64,000 nt of DNA from CAISCU01 sp051861545 (GTDB taxonomy: Bacteria > Bacteroidota > Bacteroidia > UKL13-3). The stretch is from NCBI GenBank assembly GCA_051861545.1, contig JBIMKP010000002.1, positions 124,001 to 188,000 of the forward strand, in the 5' to 3' direction. Below the pieces are notes generated by a model, which saw only the letters and a program-made list of their open reading frames with translations, was not told the origin of the DNA and ran no database searches. Made by a program: the position numbers and the translations under genes. Below are positions 1-8,344 of the stretch, piece by piece. Each line of letters starts with the position of its first letter. Position 1 is the stretch's first letter.

Positions 1-711
1 TTCCCATAAATAAGCAGTGCGATACCCATCAGGATTTTGAGGATTGCCTTTCCCGTTGTTGGCTCCTTTATTGAAAGGCAACCAATAAGTTTTACTTCCA
101 TCCAGCTTGGTGGTCATAAATACTTCGTCTTGGTCAACGGCAAAGTGAACCAAGCATCTTTTCTTAAAAGCAAAAAGTATTTCTCTGTTATCTCTTGTTG
201 TGCTGTATTGCTTTAAAGCATTGCCAACATTTTGACCTGTAAACTGGTTTTTGAGTTCTAAAGTAGCAACTGGAATGCCATTAAGCGAAAGCAAAACATC
301 AACTGAATTTCTGATTTTAGTACTGTAATAGATTTGGCGATAAACTTTAAGATTGTTTTTGTTGTATAAATCCACTGCATCAGGATTTAAGCCAGAAGCA
401 GGTTGAAAAAACGCCATCTGAAAACGCACTCCATAATCTACAAAACCATTCCGAAGCACATCTAAACTGCCCCGCAAGTCCAATTCTTTGTATAGTCTTT
501 GTATAACCCGATTGTCAGCATCTGAACCATGAATGGCAGAAATCTTTTCCCATCGTTTAGGCTGTGATTCTTGCAAAAATTTAATCACCTCATATTTGAA
601 CATACCCAATTCAGGGCTGTAATCAGGTGCGTTGCCTTCGGTGTAACCGCCTTGTTCTATTAGCGTTTGCACTAAGGCAGTTTCAAATGTATTTTCAGTT
701 GTAATACTCAT
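1..711 (-). CDS. hsdR: Type I restriction enzyme R subunit HsdR, N-terminal part (cut by window edge)
   Basis: Only the first 237 codons are in the window; the frame stays open to base 1. HsdR is the ATP-dependent translocase and nuclease subunit of type I restriction enzymes. The visible part is the N-terminal PD-(D/E)XK nuclease domain: residues SVDVLLSLNGIPVATLELKN supply the Asp and the E-x-K catalytic pair, followed by the usual NQFTGQ stretch. The Walker-box helicase domains lie outside the window. The start ATG (709-711) overlaps the TGA stop of the upstream gene by 4 bp, so the two are translationally coupled. It is the last gene of the operon hsdM, hsdS, Ntn-hydrolase-like gene, hsdR. 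Confidence 0.93.
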   Translation of the reverse strand, partial: MSITTENTFETALVQTLIEQGGYTEGNAPDYSPELGMFKYEVIKFLQESQPKRWEKISAIHGSDADNRVIQRLYKELDLRGSLDVLRNGFVDYGVRFQMAFFQPASGLNPDAVDLYNKNNLKVYRQIYYSTKIRNSVDVLLSLNGIPVATLELKNQFTGQNVGNALKQYSTTRDNREILFAFKKRCLVHFAVDQDEVFMTTKLDGSKTYWLPFNKGANNGKGNPQNPDGYRTAYLWE

Positions 712-1724
712 GCTTCTTCACTTTTTTCGAGTTGCTCTTGTTCTGCCTCTTGATTGATAAGAAATTGTCTGTAAGCAACATCTTTAAAAATTAGCCTCAA
801 TTCATGTTTTGACTTTTCAGATAAATTCTCCTTCAAGAAACCTGATTCATCAAAACAGGATTGAACAAACTCATAATTGTCTAAATAAACCTCTTCGCTA
901 ATGTTGTATAGTTTGTTGGGTAAATCTGATTCTATAATTTCAAAGGTATCGGGGTTGAAATACCTTACCAAAGGTTTATTTATTTCGTTGTACTCTCTTC
1001 CTTGAAAGCAGGGTTTTCCTTTGCTCGATTCCCAATAAATTCCAAAAAATTCTGTGCGATTGGATTTATAAACTTTGGCTATTTGCAAACTGCCATCAAC
1101 TTCTCGTATTCCTTTATTTAATGAAATATCACGAAGTACTTTAAGCGGTTCCATGTCGATTGGGTCGTCTTGCTTATCGTCATAATAAACCATTTTCTTA
1201 TAATTCTTGAAAGCTTCTTCTTCTATTTCAGGTGAAGGGTCGCCTAAAAAAGTATAAAAGCGTTTTTTGCTTGAATTGCCATTAAGTTCATCAAAAATAA
1301 AACCTTCAACTTCCTGAGAATAATGCAATTTCCAAACTCGAAAACTTCCTTTTTCCCAATCCCAGCCACCAAAAAGGAACTTCGCTCCACCTCTTAATTC
1401 GTGTATGTTTTCGCCAGGGATTTCTGAAATTATTTTTTTAACCAATTCGGTGAATAAGTCAGAAAGAAACACCAATACTTCATCCAGTTTTGCAGATGGT
1501 GATTGCAGGTATTTATCTAAATGAATAGAAGAAACCAAATTCAAAACCAAAGGATAAGCTCGCATGGTACTTCCTGCAAAACAAAGCAAACAATCCTTTC
1601 TTGGCAATTCAAAAAGTTTGATGCCGTGTTTCCATTTTTCGCCACCTGTAAGGCAACTATCAGTAGCAAATACCAGTTCTTCGGTATCGTTTGCTTGGCG
1701 TATATATGCTGTACAAAGTGTCAT
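708..1724 (-). CDS. Proteasome/HslV-like Ntn-hydrolase fold protein inside a type I RM operon
   Basis: A 338-residue protein with no signal peptide or membrane segment. I do not recognise it as a named family. The N-terminus follows the plan of proteasome beta and HslV subunits: Met1-Thr2, where Met removal would expose a Thr nucleophile, then a first strand, then ATDSCLTGG with Asp22 at the place of catalytic Asp17, then KHGIKLFEL with Lys36 at the place of Lys33, then the CFAGST strand-turn. Further on, FLFGGWDWEKG and FYTFLGDPSPEI match the later strands and the Gly/Ser loop of that fold. The C-terminal ~110 residues are extra and end in a charged helix. It sits 3 nt after hsdS and overlaps hsdR by 4 bp, so it is made with the RM enzyme. 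The fold is my inference; whether it is a peptidase is untested. Confidence 0.6.
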   Translation of the reverse strand: MTLCTAYIRQANDTEELVFATDSCLTGGEKWKHGIKLFELPRKDCLLCFAGSTMRAYPLVLNLVSSIHLDKYLQSPSAKLDEVLVFLSDLFTELVKKIISEIPGENIHELRGGAKFLFGGWDWEKGSFRVWKLHYSQEVEGFIFDELNGNSSKKRFYTFLGDPSPEIEEEAFKNYKKMVYYDDKQDDPIDMEPLKVLRDISLNKGIREVDGSLQIAKVYKSNRTEFFGIYWESSKGKPCFQGREYNEINKPLVRYFNPDTFEIIESDLPNKLYNISEEVYLDNYEFVQSCFDESGFLKENLSEKSKHELRLIFKDVAYRQFLINQEAEQEQLEKSEEA

Positions 1725-1727
1725 AGT

Positions 1728-3071
1728 TTATTCTATTACTTTTATTTTACCAGTTACCACCTCGCTGATTAATGCCGTGCGGTATTCCGTGAGTAAGTCA
1801 ATTAGTTTTTGAGTTTTAATTTTTTTACTATCTATTTCAGAACATGAAGTATCAATGAATGAAATAATTTCGTTTTGTTCATCTTCTGTAGGAATTGTGA
1901 TTTTAATTTCTCCAATGTCATTTGAAGATATATTTGGCTGTTGCCCAGTTTTATCTATTCTGCTATCAAATTCCTGAACAAAATTTGATGATAATAAGAT
2001 ATAATAAACCCACTTTACATTTATATCGGTCGGTCTGTATATTGAATTTCTTTGATTTAACAGGATAGGTTCAGTAGTATTAATTAATGCAACTTTTATT
2101 CCTGTAGATATAATAGGACGAGTTAATGCGAAAACTAAGTCGTTTTCAAGAACTCTAAAGTTTTCATGTGTTTCATAAAATATTTCGTCAATAAATGACT
2201 CATCACTCCAATCTATTCTCATATGTTGAATGTTGGATATTTTTAAAACCCGCACACCTGTCGATTCAAAGTCAGTACTTTTGAAAGAGAAACCATTAAT
2301 GAATTTGCCAAGATATTTCAAGGGGCTAGTTTCCCAATGCTCTGGAATTTCTCCAAGCCATTCAATACCTGAACCTTTCATTGGGACATCAGCTTTGATG
2401 CCTTTGGTAACTGCTTGGTTGATGATGGCTGTTTTTTCTTCTTCGTATAGTTCGAGTAGTCTTTTTTTGTCGGCTATCAGCTCGTCTATCTCGGCTGTTT
2501 TTCTGTCTAGGTATTCGGCAATAGCGATTTGTTCTTCGGGGGTTGGAATTGCCGTTAATAGGTCAATGACTTTATCAATTTTTAGATTTATCCTTGTGAA
2601 GCCATTGGCACCAGTTAGTAAATTATGACGAAGTTGTTTGCTATGTAATTGGTAATTCAAAAATTCAGGAACAATTTTTTCTTTTGTAATTCTAAATCCT
2701 TTGCAAAAGCTGTTCAAATAGGTTTCTTCCAAATAATCTATAAGAACCGCAGTTTTCCCAACATCATCATAATTCTCAGAACTCATTAAAAAGAATAAAT
2801 CTCCTTTTTGAACTTTATTCTGATTTTCATTTTCTGAAATGACAACAGTTTGCAAACTTTCAGGGTCTATTCTAAAGTTGTTTGCAATGTTTGTAAATGG
2901 AATGAAATATTTGTTTTCCTCATTAGTTAACTGATTAAAATCTAAGGCACTTTTACCAGATAAGCCTCCATACAAGTAACCATAAAAACGCATTCTTTTT
3001 TCTTCCCAGTGTTCAGGTATTACATCCAAAAACTCAATTTTGGTTGGTTTATATGTATCGTATTTTCTCAT
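1728..3071 (-). CDS. hsdS: Type I restriction-modification specificity subunit HsdS
   Basis: A 447-residue S subunit that recognises the two half-sites of the target and bridges the M and R subunits. Two similar halves are visible. Each begins with an IPEHWE motif (about residues 18-23 and 242-247), continues with a variable target-recognition domain, and ends with a conserved coiled-coil spacer: PTPEEQIAIAEYLDRKTAEI near residue 180 and PTEDEQNEIISFIDTSCSEI near 390. Length is normal for the family. The ATG overlaps the hsdM stop by 4 bp, so translation is probably coupled. The target site cannot be predicted by reading. Confidence 0.95.
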   Translation of the reverse strand: MRKYDTYKPTKIEFLDVIPEHWEEKRMRFYGYLYGGLSGKSALDFNQLTNEENKYFIPFTNIANNFRIDPESLQTVVISENENQNKVQKGDLFFLMSSENYDDVGKTAVLIDYLEETYLNSFCKGFRITKEKIVPEFLNYQLHSKQLRHNLLTGANGFTRINLKIDKVIDLLTAIPTPEEQIAIAEYLDRKTAEIDELIADKKRLLELYEEEKTAIINQAVTKGIKADVPMKGSGIEWLGEIPEHWETSPLKYLGKFINGFSFKSTDFESTGVRVLKISNIQHMRIDWSDESFIDEIFYETHENFRVLENDLVFALTRPIISTGIKVALINTTEPILLNQRNSIYRPTDINVKWVYYILLSSNFVQEFDSRIDKTGQQPNISSNDIGEIKITIPTEDEQNEIISFIDTSCSEIDSKKIKTQKLIDLLTEYRTALISEVVTGKIKVIE

Positions 3072-4870
3072 GAGTCCAATACTGTTTTTTCCGTTTCCAA
3101 TGTCTTTTCTTCCAATGCCAAAATATCCGATTTGATATTTGCTAATGGTCTCAAAGGTTTAAACTCATAGAAATACTTGGTGAAATTTATTTCATAACCC
3201 ACTTTGGTTTTGCTGTGGTCAATCCATGCTTCGGGCAAGTGGGGTAAAACTTCTTCTTCAAAGTATGCTTCTATAGTTTGTGGTAAAAGATTGCCATCTG
3301 AATCTTTTACCATGAATTGTATGTTTTCATAATCTCGTAGGGAAGTGTCGGGCTTTGGTTGTCCTTTTGTTTTTAACACTTTTCCATTTTCTTTAACTGG
3401 TTGTTCAACTGTAATTCTCCAATAACCAAAAAACTCATTCGGTAGAATTTTGCAAAACTCGTTTTCTTCAAAATTGCCGTAAATTTGGGTTATAAAGCCT
3501 ATGCCTTTACTGTTGCCATTTTCAGCAATTTTCTTTCGTTTGTTGCCTAAACTCTTTGGTGTATTAGGTTCCCAAAAGCGATTGAAAGCAAGTTTACCTT
3601 CTTTGTTTAGTTCTTCATCTTTTGCACCAGTGGCATTTATCAACTGCACTTTACCACTTCGTTCCGCACTTTTATTGTTGGTCACAATCCAGATGTAGGT
3701 GCTAATCCCTGTGTTATAAAAGAGTTGGTCAGGTAGGGCAATGACTGCTTCGAGCCAATCATTTTCTATAATCCATTTTCTTATATTACTTTCTCCACTT
3801 TCGGCAGCACCTGTAAACAAAGGTGAACCATTAAAGACAATTCCGATACGAGTACCTCCCGATTTCATTTTTGAAATCATGTGCTGCAAGAAAAGTAAAG
3901 AACCATCATTGATTCTTGGCAAACCTGCACCAAATCGTCCGCTCATACCTTTGCTTTCTGCTTCGGCTTTGATAATTTTTTCGGCTTTTTTCCAGTCCAC
4001 ACCAAATGGCGGATTTGATAGCATGTAATCAAACTTCTCTTCTTCCAGACCATCCACTGTAAAAGTGTTTCCAAACTTGATATTGCTTGGGTTTTGTCCT
4101 TTAATCAACATATCTGATTTGCAAATAGCATAAGATTCTGGATTGATTTCCTGTCCGAATACTTTTAATTCTGCTTTCGGATTAAGTTCTTTTACATATT
4201 GCTCACCAACAGAAAGCATTCCGCCTGTACCACAAGCAGGGTCATAAAGTGTTTTTACAATTCCGTCTTGTGTAAGTATGTCTTTATCTTCAATGAACAA
4301 CACATTTACCATCAAGCGAATGACTTCTCTTGGGGTAAAGTGTTCACCTGCTGTTTCGTTGGATTGTTCTGCAAATTTTCTGATGAGTTCCTCAAACGTG
4401 TATCCCATTTCCATGGAATCCATGTCGGTCAGGTCTATCTCTTGAAATGCTTTGACTACTCTGAAAAGGATGTCCGTTTTCGGGTCGTCCATGCGGTCAA
4501 TTTGGTCGTCAAAATTGAAATACTCAATTATTTCCCTTGCACTTGTTGAAAAGCCATTGATGTAGTTTCTGAGATTTATTGCAACATTATCAGAGTCAGC
4601 AATTAGTTTGTCAAAGTTGAATTGGCTTCTATTGTGAAAGTTGAAACCTGCAATTTTATTGAGAGCAATGTCTTTGGCACTTTCTTTCAATGAATCCACT
4701 TTTGGTAAGTAGTCCAGTACTTTCTGTTTGGTCGGTTCGAGCACACAGTCTAGTCTTCTCAGCACTGTCATTGGTAGAATTACCTTTCCATAGTCAGACT
4801 GTTTATAGTCACCTCTCAGTAATTCTGCTACTCTCCAAATCAGGTCTGCTTTTTCTTTAAAATTCTTCAT
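3068..4870 (-). CDS. hsdM: Type I restriction-modification DNA methyltransferase HsdM
   Basis: A 600-residue adenine-N6 methyltransferase subunit. The N-terminal domain (about 1-150) is the HsdM helical bundle. The SAM-binding motif I reads DPACGTGGML near residue 210, and the catalytic motif IV NPPFGVDW lies near residue 287. The C-terminal part ends in a helical tail that probably contacts HsdS. It is the first gene of the RM operon and is followed by hsdS with a 4-bp overlap. The 234 bp upstream hold an inverted repeat (4932-4994) but no promoter that I can call with confidence. Confidence 0.96.
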   Translation of the reverse strand: MKNFKEKADLIWRVAELLRGDYKQSDYGKVILPMTVLRRLDCVLEPTKQKVLDYLPKVDSLKESAKDIALNKIAGFNFHNRSQFNFDKLIADSDNVAINLRNYINGFSTSAREIIEYFNFDDQIDRMDDPKTDILFRVVKAFQEIDLTDMDSMEMGYTFEELIRKFAEQSNETAGEHFTPREVIRLMVNVLFIEDKDILTQDGIVKTLYDPACGTGGMLSVGEQYVKELNPKAELKVFGQEINPESYAICKSDMLIKGQNPSNIKFGNTFTVDGLEEEKFDYMLSNPPFGVDWKKAEKIIKAEAESKGMSGRFGAGLPRINDGSLLFLQHMISKMKSGGTRIGIVFNGSPLFTGAAESGESNIRKWIIENDWLEAVIALPDQLFYNTGISTYIWIVTNNKSAERSGKVQLINATGAKDEELNKEGKLAFNRFWEPNTPKSLGNKRKKIAENGNSKGIGFITQIYGNFEENEFCKILPNEFFGYWRITVEQPVKENGKVLKTKGQPKPDTSLRDYENIQFMVKDSDGNLLPQTIEAYFEEEVLPHLPEAWIDHSKTKVGYEINFTKYFYEFKPLRPLANIKSDILALEEKTLETEKTVLDS

Positions 4871-4931
4871 TTATTGTTTTTTATCTTTTTGTCAATGATA
4901 ATACTTTGTTTCTGTCGAGCGTTGGCAAAAA

Positions 4932-4994
4932 TTCAAGCTCTTTTGGTTTTTTTGTTTGGGCTTTGTGTGTCGGCAAAAACCAAATGTGCTTGAA
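4932..4994. repeat. Imperfect inverted repeat upstream of hsdM
   Basis: Two 20-bp arms (4932-4951 and 4975-4994) match at 18 of 20 positions when one is reverse-complemented, around a 23-nt centre. More distal pairing is possible between GTTGGCA (4921-4927) and TGCCTAAC further right. It lies in the 234-bp gene-free gap between hsdM and the GNAT gene. It could be a transcript hairpin, a regulatory site, or the remains of a palindromic repeat. Confidence 0.55.
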
Positions 4995-5104
4995 TGTGCG
5001 GTGGCTCTTTTTTCATGTTGCCTAACGTGTAGTTTCCCTCAGCATTTTTAATTTTACCGAATTCGGTATAATTAATATCAGGAAGACAGTTTTAATAGCA
5101 GAAT

Positions 5105-5656
5105 TTACCTTCGGATTAATTCCTTCTCCATCAAAGAAAATATAATTGAATCTTCATAAACATTGTTTATGAAATAGTGTTCTCTAAGTAATCCTTCAAG
5201 CAAAAAACCTCTGTCTATTAAAAGCTTTTGGGAAGCAAAATTCTCTTTACTAGTTAATGCTTCTATTCTATGGAATTTCAATTCATCAAAACCATAACAC
5301 AAAACCTCATATAAGGCTTCTTTCATATAACCTTTGCCCCAATTGTTTTTGTCGTGAATTACATAACCAATTTCTGCTCTGTCGTGTTTAGTTGCAATGA
5401 TATGAAACCCGCACCAGCCAATGGTTTTCTGACTTGTTTTTTCTATCAAATGAAAGATACAAAAACTCCGATTGTAGGATGTTAAGCCTTCTTTAAACAT
5501 CTGAGTTTCCTTTGTCATGGCCTCATCGCTTTCATGACCAAAAAACTCTTTTTGTTCTGTTTCATTCAAATGGGTAAACACATATTTATGCAGTTCAGGA
5601 TCCATTTTTCGGAGCAATAAACGCTTGGTTTCAATATGAAAGGCAGTATCTAACAT
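5105..5656 (-). CDS. GNAT family N-acetyltransferase (RimJ/RimL-like)
   Basis: A 183-residue cytoplasmic acetyltransferase. The start FHIETKRLLLRKM is typical of RimJ/RimL-type GNATs. The acetyl-CoA-binding region is IGYVIHDKNNWGKGYMKEAL (about residues 96-115), where NNWGKGY is the Q/RxxGxG/A motif, followed by FHRIEALTSKENFASQKLL, the usual motif B helix. Substrate unknown: ribosomal protein N-termini, antibiotics and small amines are all possible in this family. It begins 2 nt after the lipoprotein gene stops, so the two are probably co-transcribed. Confidence 0.88.
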   Translation of the reverse strand: MLDTAFHIETKRLLLRKMDPELHKYVFTHLNETEQKEFFGHESDEAMTKETQMFKEGLTSYNRSFCIFHLIEKTSQKTIGWCGFHIIATKHDRAEIGYVIHDKNNWGKGYMKEALYEVLCYGFDELKFHRIEALTSKENFASQKLLIDRGFLLEGLLREHYFINNVYEDSIIFSLMEKELIRR

Positions 5657-5658
5657 GA

Positions 5659-6300
5659 TTATAATTTTGAAACACTACCCGAGCCATTGATATGTTCTTC
5701 CACTTCTGGACTGCCACTATAATCTACATCTCCTGAGCCATTTAAATCAACTTTTAGTTTTTTTGTAGCATGAATTTCTACAGAACCACTTCCGTTTAAT
5801 TGAACTTCTGCTTCAAGTGATTTCATCTTTGATAATAAAATATCTCCAGAACCATCTAAATTGATATGGCATTCGTTGGCTACCCCTTTTAGTTCAATAT
5901 CACCTGAGCCACTTAAAATGCAGTAAAGTTTATTGTATTCCCAATTCTCATTACTTTTAATGGTACCACTTCCATTCAGTTTGATACTATTGATTGGTTC
6001 TGGTGTAAAAATGGTGATTTTAGAATCCAAATTACTACTCAAAAATATTCCCGATTCTCTATCTATTTTTAATATACCATCAGCTACTTCAAGTTGGATT
6101 TTGTTTATGAAATTTTCTCCATCCTGAATGATGATTTTATAAGAATCTGATTTTTTAATTTCAACATCAAAATTGCTGCCGATTTCAATTTCTTCAAATG
6201 CATCAAGGTCTTTTTCTTCTGTTACTAATTTGCCAGAATTGGGTTCACAAGATATTAAGCTCAAAGAAAAGAAAACAAGGGTATAGATTAGTTTTTTCAT
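5659..6300 (-). CDS. Secreted lipoprotein with head GIN (DUF2807) beta-helix domain
   Basis: A 213-residue protein with a lipoprotein signal peptide (SLISC lipobox, Cys at about residue 18). The body consists of regularly spaced GSG or GSGD/GSGS turns (LNGSGTIK, LSGSGDIELKG, LDGSGDILL, LNGSGSVEIH, LNGSGDVDYSG, INGSGSVSKL). This is the pattern of DUF2807 proteins, which fold as a short right-handed beta-helix. These are common in Bacteroidota and have no firmly known function; the adhesin label used in databases is unproven. It probably sits on the cell envelope. It is followed 2 nt later by the GNAT gene. Confidence 0.85.
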   Translation of the reverse strand: MKKLIYTLVFFSLSLISCEPNSGKLVTEEKDLDAFEEIEIGSNFDVEIKKSDSYKIIIQDGENFINKIQLEVADGILKIDRESGIFLSSNLDSKITIFTPEPINSIKLNGSGTIKSNENWEYNKLYCILSGSGDIELKGVANECHINLDGSGDILLSKMKSLEAEVQLNGSGSVEIHATKKLKVDLNGSGDVDYSGSPEVEEHINGSGSVSKL

Positions 6301-6334
6301 GATTAATTATTTCAAATGAAAGATATAAAAATTA

Positions 6335-7009
6335 TCAATCATTTTGATTTAATTTTTTCAAAGAAACTAAATGACTCAACAATACAAGCGGAACTATCAA
6401 CCCTGGTAATAAGGTAAAAGGATATTTAAACACACCAATATTGGCTTGCTCAAACGACAATTGTTGCAAGGGAGTTGGAGCTGCTAATACTGCTGTAATA
6501 ACAATATTTGCTAAAAAAATCAATCCTATATAATTCCAAATTATCAATGGTTTGGTTGATTTTAATTTGTTTTTAGCTACTAAATAAATCACAATAAGCG
6601 AACTGAATCCTATTAAAATATCAAGGTTTGTTCCTTCAAAGGTCATGAGTTTTGGAACCAAATTTTGTAAGTACAATCCCCATAAACAGAACTCAACTAA
6701 AATACGAACGGGGTGTATCCATTGAAGTTTATTGGCATTGATTTTGTTTCTGATTTCAATCCCTTTTTTATGGAAAAATAGGAATAATATCGCCAAAGCA
6801 TTTGGTCCAATTAACAGAAGAAATCTAGGTGGTAAAACCATTGTTACTTCATAAAATCCAGTAGCTGTAATCAGTAACTGTAAGATTGTCCAAATTAAAA
6901 TAATAGGTAAAGCCCATTTGATTTTGCTAAAGCTGATAAAAACAATAAACAAGCTATAAGCTATACAAACAAAAAATAGGGGAGTAGTAAAGTTGATGAA
7001 GTTTTCCAT
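6335..7009 (-). CDS. Multi-pass membrane protein of unknown function
   Basis: 224 residues, mostly hydrophobic, with about seven predicted membrane-spanning stretches: residues about 10-28, 32-52, 60-78, 100-120, 130-150, 157-178 and 195-216. Short charged loops separate them and the C-terminus is hydrophilic (KKLNQND). I do not recognise the family and see no catalytic motif. It lies 34 bp before the DUF2807 lipoprotein gene on the same strand, so it may head that small operon. Confidence 0.75.
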   Translation of the reverse strand: MENFINFTTPLFFVCIAYSLFIVFISFSKIKWALPIILIWTILQLLITATGFYEVTMVLPPRFLLLIGPNALAILFLFFHKKGIEIRNKINANKLQWIHPVRILVEFCLWGLYLQNLVPKLMTFEGTNLDILIGFSSLIVIYLVAKNKLKSTKPLIIWNYIGLIFLANIVITAVLAAPTPLQQLSFEQANIGVFKYPFTLLPGLIVPLVLLSHLVSLKKLNQND

Positions 7010-7081
7010 GGTTTAATTTTAAGCAAAATAACAAGCTTAAGTTTTTAAACTACTTTACAAATGGCAAGAAATGGAAGCTTT

Positions 7082-7744
7082 TTAGTAATCATCTTCATCC
7101 AGTTCACTTTCAAAACTTTTCCTGAATCCAATAATTCTGTCTGATTTTCCGATATTTTCTTTGATGCTTGAAAAGTTTATCTCATTCAATAACTGAATTT
7201 TTGTTTTTAATTCTTCTTCACTTAATAATTTAATTTTATAAAGCCAGATTAAATCATTGTACTGTTGCTCATATGGTATGAAATCATTTAATGAAGTATA
7301 TTTTTCTATTAGATATAACTTTCTCTTTTCATGTATTAAATTGATAAAATTATCAACTTTATTTCGGTACCTCGAGGAGCCAATAAAATCAATTCCTGAT
7401 GTATTATCATGGTTTAATAAAGTAAAAGTATTTTTTCTGGTTAAAATGAAAACCAAGTAAAAAATAGCACATGAAACAAAATGGAAAACTTCAGCACCAT
7501 TGCCAACTTTACCTCCATTCATTCTGTTTATAAATACAGATATACCAATAATCAGGAATAAAATAGATAAGCTTATCCAAATGAGATTTCTTGATTTTTG
7601 GATACTTGTTTTTGTTCCTATTTCTTCAAATTCAACAAAATATTCAGAAGATGATGTAATGCCTTTTTGAGTTACATGTACGCCATCCTCCATTATTTTA
7701 AAAATCCGACGATTAAAATTGGTATCGTATTGTTTTAATTCCAT
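7082..7744 (-). CDS. Hypothetical protein with two membrane segments
   Basis: 220 residues. The N-terminal ~50 residues form a strand-rich soluble segment (MELKQYDTNFNRRIFKI, then EYFVEFEEIGTKTS). Two hydrophobic segments follow at about 53-72 and 86-102. A long charged helical C-terminal region ends in an acidic tail (ESELDEDDY). No family recognised. It starts 27 nt after the Crp/Fnr-type gene on the same strand and may be co-transcribed with it. Confidence 0.7.
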   Translation of the reverse strand: MELKQYDTNFNRRIFKIMEDGVHVTQKGITSSSEYFVEFEEIGTKTSIQKSRNLIWISLSILFLIIGISVFINRMNGGKVGNGAEVFHFVSCAIFYLVFILTRKNTFTLLNHDNTSGIDFIGSSRYRNKVDNFINLIHEKRKLYLIEKYTSLNDFIPYEQQYNDLIWLYKIKLLSEEELKTKIQLLNEINFSSIKENIGKSDRIIGFRKSFESELDEDDY

Positions 7745-7771
7745 GTTAGAACTTTTTCCGTTTCTTCCTTT

Positions 7772-8344
7772 TTACTTACTGATTTCCTTCCTGATTCTAC
7801 TCAAAGAAGTATCAGTAATTCCTAAATAACTTGATAGGTATTTCAAAGGAACTTGCTCTATTAAAAAGGGTTTATTTAAAATTAATTGTTGGTAGCGCTC
7901 TTCGGCTGTAGTAGTGATATGCGATAACATTCTCCCTTTTAAATTAGCAAATCCCTGTACCAGCATACTTCTTCCAAATTCCCTGAATTGTGGGTATTCA
8001 TGAAATAGTTTATTCATGGTTTCAAATGATATCCATTTACATTCTATTTGTGTTAGTGCTTGAAAGTTTTCTTTTGATGGACATCTTAAAAAGAAGGATT
8101 GTACTTCAAAAACCATGTCTCCTCCGGTATAAAATTGGGTGCTGATTTCATTTCCATCGGTATCAATTGCAAATGACCTGATAAGGCCGGATTCAATGAA
8201 ATAATAGGCATCTGAAACTTCATTTTCTTTCAGAAGAAATTCGTTCTTATCAAATGTTTTTGATTGAAATTGATGCTCAATAATTGAACTTAATTCTGTA
8301 GAGAAAAAGCCACTTTTAAAAAGTTTATCTCCAAGCTTTTTCAT
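7772..8344 (-). CDS. Crp/Fnr-family transcriptional regulator
   Basis: 190 residues. The N-terminal two thirds is a cyclic-nucleotide-binding-type beta-roll: FDKNEFLLKENEVSDAYYFI, then GLIRSFAIDTDGNEISTQFY and a GDMVFEV turn. A long dimerisation helix and a winged-helix segment near the C-terminus (LKYLSSYLGITDTSLSRIR) follow. This is the usual form of Bacteroidota Crp-like regulators, most of which lack the Arg/Glu set that binds cAMP. It begins directly after the stop of the EEP-family gene (no spacer), so the two form one operon. Confidence 0.88.
   Translation of the reverse strand: MKKLGDKLFKSGFFSTELSSIIEHQFQSKTFDKNEFLLKENEVSDAYYFIESGLIRSFAIDTDGNEISTQFYTGGDMVFEVQSFFLRCPSKENFQALTQIECKWISFETMNKLFHEYPQFREFGRSMLVQGFANLKGRMLSHITTTAEERYQQLILNKPFLIEQVPLKYLSSYLGITDTSLSRIRKEISK

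Noticed and set aside
4921..5029. Possible integron attC site (GTTGGCA ... TGCCTAAC around a hairpin) upstream of hsdM
   Set aside because: An attC reads RYYYAAC at the left and GTTRRRY at the right on either strand. Here the order is reversed, so it is not a normal attC.
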